64,000 bases of DNA from Flavobacteriaceae bacterium UBA5534 (GTDB lineage: Bacteria > Bacteroidota > Bacteroidia > Flavobacteriales > Flavobacteriaceae), in contig DINS01000014.1 in the NCBI GenBank assembly GCA_002426015.1, positions 59,371 through 123,370 of the forward strand, in the 5' to 3' direction. The notes under the pieces were generated by a model, which saw only the letters and a list, made by a program, of their open reading frames with translations, ran no database searches and was not told the origin of the DNA. Of the stretch, positions 57,701 through 64,000 are shown piece by piece; position 1 is the stretch's first letter; every line of letters begins with the position of its first letter. Position numbers and translations under genes: made by a program.

Positions 57701-59618
57701 CAGTAATTCATCCATAAATGGTCTCTTAAGGTACATGACTACTTTGCAATCTGAAACGGCTCCAATACCATATCAATCTAATGCTAATGGCTTATGGAGC
57801 AACTCAAACACTTGGTTGCATGGTTCGGTACAGGCCATCCCAAATAGTATAGGTATTGACGGCATCACTCCGATTGATTGGAACATTGTAAGGACTTCTC
57901 ATCAAATCTCATCAGGCGACACTGATATAACTCTTATGGGATTAGTTGTAAACAGTAATACGCTTTCTATAGAAAATACAGATGCGTTGGATGGTCAAAG
58001 CCTAACCATTACAGATTACTTATTGCTGAATGGCAATTTGGATTTAGTTGGTGAATCGCAATTGGTACAACCTATGAATAGTATTGTAGATTATACAGGT
58101 ACAGGCGCCTTGCAACGTGATCAACAGGGCACAACAAACCTATTCAATTATAATTATTGGAGCTCTCCAGTAAGTGGAAACGGTCTTGATTTTACTGTTG
58201 GCTCTGTTCTATATGATGGCTCAACAGCTGCCAATCCGCAGACCATCAATTGGACGTCTGGTCTCAATGCCACAGGAAGCTCTAATCCTATCACATTAAG
58301 CAATCGCTGGATTTATACTTATGAAGATACACCAGGAGCTGATTATTTTGATTGGGTTTATAAAAGTCAAAACAGTAGTATAGATGTAGGGCTCGGTTTC
58401 ACTTTAAAAGGCAGTGGTGTCGGTGACCCAGTAAATGATATTCAAAATTATGTGTTTATAGGCAAACCAAATAATGGTACTATATCTATTCCTATTATTG
58501 CTGGCTATCAAGCATTGGTCGGAAACCCATATCCTTCGGCAATTGATGCCGATCAGTTTATCATAGATAATGGGCCTACTGGAACAAATTCTATAGATGG
58601 TAACTTATATTTTTGGGAACATTCAACCACCAATGCCTCACATGTATTATCAGAATATGAAGGTGGTTATGCCACTTATAACTTATCAGGAGGTGTTCCT
58701 GCACTTTCGCCGCCTGATGGTATAGAAGGTTTGGGATCGGCAAGTAAAATCCCACAACAATATGTCCCAATTGGTCAAGGTTTTTATGTGACTTCTAGTG
58801 CCTCTGGAGGTACTATTGAATTTAATAATGGACAACGTGTATTTGCTAAAGAAAGTGTTACTACTTCTGTTTTTATGAGAGCAAGCGAAGTGCCAAACAC
58901 AACCTCAAACACAAATCAGATTAAAAGAGTTCGTTTGAATGTGAAGTCTCCAGATAATTCAGTACGTCATTTGCTATTGGCCTTTACACCAAACAATGAA
59001 GCGACCGAAGGTATTGACCAAGGTTATGATGCTGAAAACACAGATAGCTTTCCTAATGATGCATCATTTATGATTGAAGGTCAAAAATTCATTATTCAAG
59101 GCACAGGGATTTTTAATCCTGATAACTCTTACCTTTTAGGGTTGTTTTTAAGTAATTCTGGGAACGTTGAAATTGAATTGGCAAGCCTCGAAAATTTCAA
59201 CACAGACATTGATGTATATGTCTATGACGCGCTAATGGGTGTATCAACTAGAATCAATGATACTGATTTTGTAACTACTCTTGCAGCAGGAAATTATACC
59301 GACCGTTTTTATATCGCTTTTTCACCAACCGAACTTCTTTCGGTGCCTTCAGAAGATGAAGATATCGCCATTGTCAATTATTTAATTGACACTAATGAGC
59401 TTTACATCCATGTTCCAATAAGCATAGAGATTAAACAAGTGCGGCTTTTCAATATCTTAGGACAGCACATCGACAGTTGGAACATGACCAATATTCCTAC
59501 CTTATCCAATGAGATGCGTATTCCTATAAAACAGATTGCCGAAGGTGCTTATATTATTAAGGTTGAAACCAACACTTCTAAAATCATCAATAAAAAAGTT
59601 ATAATTAAGTACCATTAA
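54702..59618 (+). CDS. giant secreted HYR/DUF5011/LamG protein with T9SS sorting signal
   Basis: The 1638-residue protein begins with a signal-type hydrophobic segment. HYR domains follow (about 30-200; DTTPPGIFCPTSI, NPTITCPGNITV), then three DUF5011-like repeats (about 200-440; NPITLEACSTYNEFGATA-type units) and further HYR and Ig-like repeats (440-780). A LamG/concanavalin-like domain lies at about 790-955 (FSLEIWIKSQ, RWHHIAVTFGGG). The last ~75 residues are a type A Por secretion signal (VRLFNILGQHI, AEGAYIIKVETN). It is probably an adhesin or matrix protein put on the surface by the T9SS. Base use is richer in AC than housekeeping genes, as usual for Thr/Asn-rich repeats. Confidence 0.9.
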   Translation: MRLKYLYITYVVLLTSLLSAFYLFDEDPCINDTTPPGIFCPTSIVTTTDTGLCTALVDASSLSYPIVYDACGASVVATGIPPGYAFPVGITTITWTAFDPSGNSSSCTQTVTVTDDENPTITCPGNITVNTNPGECNANVTIPLAIASDNCTVSSVVNNYNGGGANASGIYPIGTTTVTFTVTDSVNRTATCSMDVTVVNNQNPTLTLLGANPITLEACSTYNEFGATANDICFGNISSSIIVDASNVNTSAVGSYNVTYNVTNANGNSATEVIRTVNVVDTTTPTLTLTGPNPITIGDCSTYTELGAVAMDPCFGNISSNVIINNSSINTNVLGTYTVTYNVTDNSGNAASQITRTIIVADVTPPDITLVGDNPQIIEACDPYIELGATANDPCFNIDFTGSIVIDPSSVDTSTPGLYSVTYNVVDSYGNVAIEVIRDVEVINTILPTITCPSDLVVNNDLGACFAVVNFAPPTTTANCPVTVVQTAGLPSGSSFPIGTTTNTFEVTDGFSQTSICSFDVTVNDTENPVTICSPISVQLDVFTGLATITPFDIDNGSSDNCNFTQILSQSSFDCSDLGDNTVTITTIDDSGNSSSCDVIVTVTDISQNASVSISASANTICQNAPLTFTTTTIDGGSNPSYQWQVNGIDVAGATGATFTTSSLSDADDVTVIMTPNSTVCPQSITSNTITVSVNDANLPADAGPDITNTVCTNTTVTLAANPITGSNSTGLWTVTSSQTSGFSFSDDTSPTSNFTGDVGETYILTWHIDNPAPCIDTSDTMTITFIGCNALDFDGIDDNISFKNYYNLDSEFSLEIWIKSQETNNNIQTILSKREASTQTDGYDIRLVNNFISFNWNNGQSLTSSYPIINNRWHHIAVTFGGGIYTLYIDGVEVGSIAGATPLTNASDCIVGAMDQAISPPFKPLYYFKGGMDELRVWNVTLTASQIQKMMNQEIESDNGDIKGSVAPVLINGLTWSNLDGYYQMNQNTDITNGNLVSISNSSINGLLRYMTTLQSETAPIPYQSNANGLWSNSNTWLHGSVQAIPNSIGIDGITPIDWNIVRTSHQISSGDTDITLMGLVVNSNTLSIENTDALDGQSLTITDYLLLNGNLDLVGESQLVQPMNSIVDYTGTGALQRDQQGTTNLFNYNYWSSPVSGNGLDFTVGSVLYDGSTAANPQTINWTSGLNATGSSNPITLSNRWIYTYEDTPGADYFDWVYKSQNSSIDVGLGFTLKGSGVGDPVNDIQNYVFIGKPNNGTISIPIIAGYQALVGNPYPSAIDADQFIIDNGPTGTNSIDGNLYFWEHSTTNASHVLSEYEGGYATYNLSGGVPALSPPDGIEGLGSASKIPQQYVPIGQGFYVTSSASGGTIEFNNGQRVFAKESVTTSVFMRASEVPNTTSNTNQIKRVRLNVKSPDNSVRHLLLAFTPNNEATEGIDQGYDAENTDSFPNDASFMIEGQKFIIQGTGIFNPDNSYLLGLFLSNSGNVEIELASLENFNTDIDVYVYDALMGVSTRINDTDFVTTLAAGNYTDRFYIAFSPTELLSVPSEDEDIAIVNYLIDTNELYIHVPISIEIKQVRLFNILGQHIDSWNMTNIPTLSNEMRIPIKQIAEGAYIIKVETNTSKIINKKVIIKYH

Positions 59619-59630
59619 AGCCTCAAAACT

Positions 59631-59655
59631 AAAAGGACAAGCTTCTTCCTTTTTT
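59631..59655 (+). terminator. terminator after first giant protein gene
   Basis: AAAAGGA (59631-59637) pairs with TCCTTTT (59647-59653), followed by T residues; 13 bases after the stop. Confidence 0.7.
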
Positions 59656-60067
59656 ATGCTCAATTTTCAATTAGTTATGGACTCTAATGACATATGGCAG
59701 TTGGTCGTGGTTTTTTGCAGTCTATCGAAAAGCGTTGGTTATTATCAACTTTTAGCTAAATAAGTTAACCGATTATCGAAAACATAAACACTTTTTTTAT
59801 TATAAAAACTGTTTATTCTAAATTAGTCTTCCTTATTGATTAATAGCAAATTAATAATCGACCATTAACTGTTCTCCTTTTTGGACAGGATTATAAAGCA
59901 TCTGCATAATTGCTATTATGTAATATTCGTATTTATTACCAATTTTATTAGAATAAAGATTATATTTTTTTGGCCCCAAGCTCTATTCATAAAACAGTTA
60001 ATTAAGACAGAGTAACAGCATTCTGTACTTAAGTTATGGTTACATACCACTAACTAAACTAATCATT
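59656..60067. other. intergenic gap, no gene seen
   Basis: About 410 AT-rich bases separate the two giant-protein genes. I see no open frame of note, no tRNA and no clear -7/-33 pair; several T runs with weak TATATTT-type boxes (for example near 59963) could be the promoter of the next gene. Confidence 0.5.
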
Positions 60068-63000
60068 ATGAAAAGAGTTTTACTTCTTGCCCTATTTGCA
60101 TTTTCATGTATTAATTTAAATGCGCAAACAACTTTAGCACATTTTGGGCTTAATAACAATTTAACGCCAGACGTTGATAATGCATTAGGAACACCTTCCG
60201 CAACTCTTAATGGACTAGCTTATTCTCCAACAAATTGTGAAGGAACCGCTAGTCTTTCAACTAATACCATTGGAACTTATTTAGATATCACAATCAACAC
60301 CACAGGATTCCAAAATATTAATATTTCGTTTCAAGACTTAAAAAGTAATAGTGGTAATGGTAATGATTTATGGAGATTAAAAGGAGACTTTAATAATGAC
60401 AACATTATAGACCAAATTTTGGACGCAACTGAAGTTTCGGGTAATTGTACTTCAAAAACATTATCCTTGAATTCCAATTTTAATAATCAATCCATAATCA
60501 AGTTAAGATTAGAATATATAAAAGATAAGAATATTACTATCTATCTTGATGATATCTCAATTACAGGGACACCAATTGTAGTAGCAAATCCAATACTAAC
60601 ACCAACCACTTTAGCTGGTTTTGGAGATGTCTGTATAAGTGCAACACCAATAAATAGCTTCACAATATCGGGTTCTAATTTAACTACAGCTCCTATAACT
60701 GTTGCAGCTTTAAATGGTTATACTTACAGTACAGCCGTGGGTGGCCCTTATTTAAACTCATTGAGCCTAACCCATCCAGCAGGTAATTACAATCAAATCA
60801 TCTATGTAAAGTTTTCGCCTACTTCAGTAGCAACCAATTATAACGGAAGCATATTAATTGGAGGTGGTGGTGCACCATCAGTAAATGTTGTTGCTTCAGG
60901 CAATGGTGTTACAGTTCCTTCAGCAACTATAAATAACCCTAATCCTAATGCCTCTACTGTTTGTTATGCAGGTGGTGGTGTTCAAACTTTAATTTCTTGG
61001 GATGCCGTAGCATCTGCAACTTCTTATGATGTTTATTTTGGAGCTGGAAGTTTACCAGTAACTATAACTCAAAATGTAACTACGCCTTCATATAATATCG
61101 GATCTCTTTCAGCAAGTACAACTTATTTTTGGAAAGTAGTTTCTAAAAACGGCTGCGGTTCTGCAATAGGAACTAATACATACAGTTTCACTACTGCTAG
61201 TTCTGCTTGTAGCAATGATTATTGCAATGATTCTAATACCATTACTGATGTGCGGTCTATAACTCGTGTAATATTTTCAAATATTGACAATTCAAGTTCT
61301 CCTTCTACAGGAAGTGCTTCTTATGAAGATTATACAGCCATTATAGGTACCGTATATCAAGGAGAAACATCAAATCCTTTTACTGTCAAAGGGTTTACAA
61401 ATGGTAATAACATATTTAATTATAATGTCTTTATTGACTGGGATCAAAGTAACACATTTGATTTGGGAGAGGGTTATTATGCTGGAACGATTACAGAATC
61501 AGATGGTTATGATAAACAAACTGGGACAAATATTGTAATCCCAAACAATGCTACTTTAGGCACTACAAGAATGCGCGTTATAAGTAGCCTTGAACCTTTA
61601 GCTTCAGATCCTTGTACTGATATCAGTGCTGGGCAAATTGAAGATTATACGTTAAGAATTTGTGCGCTCCCTGTGGCAAGTTGTAAAAACATAACTTTAA
61701 ATTTAAATGCATCAGGAATTGCGACACTTACACCTGCAGAAATAGATAATGGAAGTACTGCAAATTGCGGTTTAGCTTCCATGGCTATCTCTCAAACAAA
61801 TTTTAATTGTACTAATATAGGAGCAAACACAGTCACTTTAACTATAACTGACATTAATGGTAAAGTGGCAGAATGCAATGCTACAGTAACCGTGATTGAT
61901 AACACACCACCCACTATTATGTGTAATGACTTAACCGTCTATTTAGATGCCAATGGTACAGTAACCGTTCCAGCTGAAGATGTAGATGGTGGTAATTCTA
62001 CTGATAATTGTGGCATTGCTTCTTACTCGTTAGATGTCAGCACTTTTACATGCGCTAATATTGGTGGCAATTTTGTAACACTAACCGTCACTGATATTAA
62101 TGGTAATAGTAATACATGTTTAGCTAATATTACCGTAGTCGACAATATAAATCCTACTGTTGCTACTTTAGGAGCTATAAGCGTTACTACCGACATTGCA
62201 CAATGCACTTATGCAAGTTCACAGTTGACACCACCTTCTGCTACCGACAATTGTAGTGTAGCTAGTATAGTTGCAACACCTACCAGTTTAGTTCTAGGTG
62301 CCAATACGGTTACTTGGACGGCAACAGATAGTTCTGGAAATATAACAACTTCTACCCAAACAGTAACAGTTACTGACAATCAAGCTCCAACAATCAATGG
62401 TACACCTACAAATATTAGTATCAACAATGATCCAGGAAATTGTAGTGCTGTAGTCACTTGGACTCCTGCCACTGTAAGTGACAACTGCCCTGGAGCAACC
62501 ATTAGTTCAGATTATTTATCAGGAGCTACATTCCCATTAGGAACTACAACTGTCAACTATACAGCAGTTGATGCTAATGGCAACAATGCATCACCATCGT
62601 CATTTACGGTCACAGTAATTGATAATGAAGCACCATCTATTGCATGTCCTGCAGATATAACCGTAACAGCCACCAGTGCTTCTGGTGCTGTGGTAAATTA
62701 TACCTCACCTATTGGTGCCGATAATTGTCTTGGCGCAACAACCGCCTTAACTACTGGATTAGCAAGTGGTTCGACATTTCCAATAGGCTCAACTTTAGTT
62801 ACCTATAGAGTTACCGATGCTGCTGGGCTATTTACCGAATGTTCGTTTAATGTAAATGTCAGTGGATTAGCTCCTGTTATTAGCTGCCCTAGCACTATTA
62901 CTCAAAACAATGACACAGGACTATGCAGTGCTATAGTTAATTTTTCTGCTACTGAAACAACTGGTATTCCAGCTTCAACAATAAGCTATTCTCAAAATCC

Positions 63001-64000
63001 TGGAACAGTTTTCCCAGTTGGAACCACCACTGTTACCGCTACAGCGACCAATGCCGTAGGTAGTTCATCATGTACTTTTGATGTTATTGTAGTAGATAAT
63101 GAGGCTCCTAACGCCGTATGTCAAAATATCACTGTTGCTTTAGATGCTTCTGGTAACGCTAGTATATTAACAAGCAATTTTTCAGCAAATGCAGCTGCAG
63201 ATTTTTCAAATACGCAAGGTAATAATGGATGGACTTATGGTCAATATCCAGCATTTAGTTCTGGAAGTTTTACTCAATTAGGCAATTGGACTGGCTTTGT
63301 TTGGAATAACCCAGGGTTTGGAGAGCCTTTTGACTTTCCTCAAATAGATCCAAATGGAGGACATCCAGCACTTAATAGTTTACATTGGGCAGTCAAGCGC
63401 TGGACCAGTAGCTTTAGTGGCAACATCAATATTTCAGGTGACTTTTATGACAGAAATACTGGTTGTGGAGATGGTGCTCATGTTAGAATCTTTAAAAATG
63501 GTACTCAAGTTTATGAATACTTAAATATTCCTGGAGGCTCTGTTCCCTATACAATCAATGTAAATGTCACTAATGGAGATATCATTGATTTTGTTATTGA
63601 TCCAAAATTCGAAGCTGGTTGTGATGATACACATTTTACAGCTAACATAAATAGCACTTCAGCTATAGACAATGGTTCGAACGATGCATGCGGTGTAGCA
63701 AGTTTGTTTTTAAGTAAAACAAGTTTTAATTGCTCTGATGTTGGCACAAACAATGTAGTATTAACTGTAACTGATATCCATGGTAATGAAAGCACTTGCA
63801 ATGCAATAGTAACTGTTGAAGACAATATAAGCCCAATATTAACTGTTCCTGCAAGCAATCTAACGGTTGCATGTGATGGCTCTGGAAACAGTACTGACTT
63901 AAATGCATGGTTAGATAATCATGGTGGTGCAATTGCTACAGATGCTTGCAATGTGGTATGGACAAATGACTTTACTACTTTAAGTGATGGTTGTGGTGTC
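60068..64000 (+). CDS. giant secreted GEVED/HYR protein (5' part; runs off the window)
   Basis: From ATG 60068 the frame stays open for 1311 codons to the right edge. It has a signal peptide (LLLALFAFSCINLNAQ), an N-terminal beta domain (about 21-170), a fibronectin III-like domain (about 297-378), a GEVED domain (about 440-527; FIDWDQSNTFDLGEG and IEDYTL), and a long series of HYR and HYR-like repeats from about 537 on. The repeats are interrupted by an inserted domain at about 1043-1195 (NNGWTYGQYPAFSSGSF). The C-terminus and any T9SS signal lie outside. It is probably another T9SS-exported adhesin. Confidence 0.9.
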   Translation, partial: MKRVLLLALFAFSCINLNAQTTLAHFGLNNNLTPDVDNALGTPSATLNGLAYSPTNCEGTASLSTNTIGTYLDITINTTGFQNINISFQDLKSNSGNGNDLWRLKGDFNNDNIIDQILDATEVSGNCTSKTLSLNSNFNNQSIIKLRLEYIKDKNITIYLDDISITGTPIVVANPILTPTTLAGFGDVCISATPINSFTISGSNLTTAPITVAALNGYTYSTAVGGPYLNSLSLTHPAGNYNQIIYVKFSPTSVATNYNGSILIGGGGAPSVNVVASGNGVTVPSATINNPNPNASTVCYAGGGVQTLISWDAVASATSYDVYFGAGSLPVTITQNVTTPSYNIGSLSASTTYFWKVVSKNGCGSAIGTNTYSFTTASSACSNDYCNDSNTITDVRSITRVIFSNIDNSSSPSTGSASYEDYTAIIGTVYQGETSNPFTVKGFTNGNNIFNYNVFIDWDQSNTFDLGEGYYAGTITESDGYDKQTGTNIVIPNNATLGTTRMRVISSLEPLASDPCTDISAGQIEDYTLRICALPVASCKNITLNLNASGIATLTPAEIDNGSTANCGLASMAISQTNFNCTNIGANTVTLTITDINGKVAECNATVTVIDNTPPTIMCNDLTVYLDANGTVTVPAEDVDGGNSTDNCGIASYSLDVSTFTCANIGGNFVTLTVTDINGNSNTCLANITVVDNINPTVATLGAISVTTDIAQCTYASSQLTPPSATDNCSVASIVATPTSLVLGANTVTWTATDSSGNITTSTQTVTVTDNQAPTINGTPTNISINNDPGNCSAVVTWTPATVSDNCPGATISSDYLSGATFPLGTTTVNYTAVDANGNNASPSSFTVTVIDNEAPSIACPADITVTATSASGAVVNYTSPIGADNCLGATTALTTGLASGSTFPIGSTLVTYRVTDAAGLFTECSFNVNVSGLAPVISCPSTITQNNDTGLCSAIVNFSATETTGIPASTISYSQNPGTVFPVGTTTVTATATNAVGSSSCTFDVIVVDNEAPNAVCQNITVALDASGNASILTSNFSANAAADFSNTQGNNGWTYGQYPAFSSGSFTQLGNWTGFVWNNPGFGEPFDFPQIDPNGGHPALNSLHWAVKRWTSSFSGNINISGDFYDRNTGCGDGAHVRIFKNGTQVYEYLNIPGGSVPYTINVNVTNGDIIDFVIDPKFEAGCDDTHFTANINSTSAIDNGSNDACGVASLFLSKTSFNCSDVGTNNVVLTVTDIHGNESTCNAIVTVEDNISPILTVPASNLTVACDGSGNSTDLNAWLDNHGGAIATDACNVVWTNDFTTLSDGCGV

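Noticed and set aside
54780..64000. Recurrent DNA similarity blocks that might look like a repeat array
   Set aside because: They reflect protein HYR/DUF5011 units of about 80 residues with varied codons, not CRISPR-like or transposon repeats.

Overview
The window is a chromosomal segment from an AT-rich member of the Bacteroidota, almost certainly a marine Flavobacteriaceae; I cannot fix the genus. The support is a tmRNA with a GENNYALAA tag, many promoters of the Bacteroidota type (TAnnTTTG at -7, sometimes TTTG 19 bases upstream), the small ribosomal protein bTHX, a C-terminal T9SS (Por secretion) sorting signal, TPR-type sensor kinases, GSCFA and HYR/GEVED proteins. I see no insertion sequence, prophage, CRISPR array, tRNA or rRNA gene.

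Layout. 0-2.8 kb: end of a membrane protein, an SDR oxidoreductase, an alanine/saccharopine dehydrogenase-like enzyme, a structured RNA-like element, and ssrA (tmRNA) with its terminator; a GIY-YIG nuclease stump follows. 2.8-8.9 kb: a compact signalling island made of an FMN-type split-barrel protein, a TerB-like protein, a PAS histidine kinase with FixL-like heme-pocket residues, a receiver-CRP/FNR regulator and two tandem-domain universal stress proteins. Three promoters here carry a TGA-N6-TCA site exactly 33 bases from the -7 box. 9.1-14.4 kb: periplasmic thiol redox genes (DsbD-like, two rhodaneses, two thioredoxin-fold proteins), then a MarR regulator with a palindromic operator and a YceI protein. 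14.5-21.5 kb: a complete trpEGDCFBA operon with a leader peptide containing three consecutive Trp codons and an attenuator-like terminator, followed by trmL. 21.5-29 kb: assorted small genes, a GNAT-nitrilase fusion, a DEAD-box helicase, a DJ-1/PfpI lipoprotein, a uracil-DNA-glycosylase-fold protein, bTHX and yaaA. 29-33 kb: a second copy of the structured element, then rluD-like, PASTA, ddl and coaD. 32.5-39.8 kb: a NarL-type regulator, two paralogous TPR histidine kinases, a PQQ-like propeller protein and a lipoprotein. 40.5-54.3 kb: GSCFA, alaS, M23 peptidase, MerR, LemA/TPM/TPM, an esterase, a TonB-dependent-receptor-like protein, der and era. 54.7-64 kb: two giant secreted HYR-repeat proteins, the second running off the window.

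How the parts work together. The strongest candidate for an undescribed system is the 2.9-7.9 kb island. A possible heme/oxygen sensor kinase would activate a CRP-like regulator whose recognition helix suits TGA half-sites, and such sites sit at class II activator positions before the stress-protein and split-barrel genes. In gene content this resembles the mycobacterial DosR dormancy regulon. Two further themes are a structured ~75-105 nt element present twice, with stems that differ in sequence but stay paired, and short palindromic repeats. Some of those repeats lie just upstream of start codons, and two appear inserted in frame inside genes (trpF and the glycosylase-fold gene).
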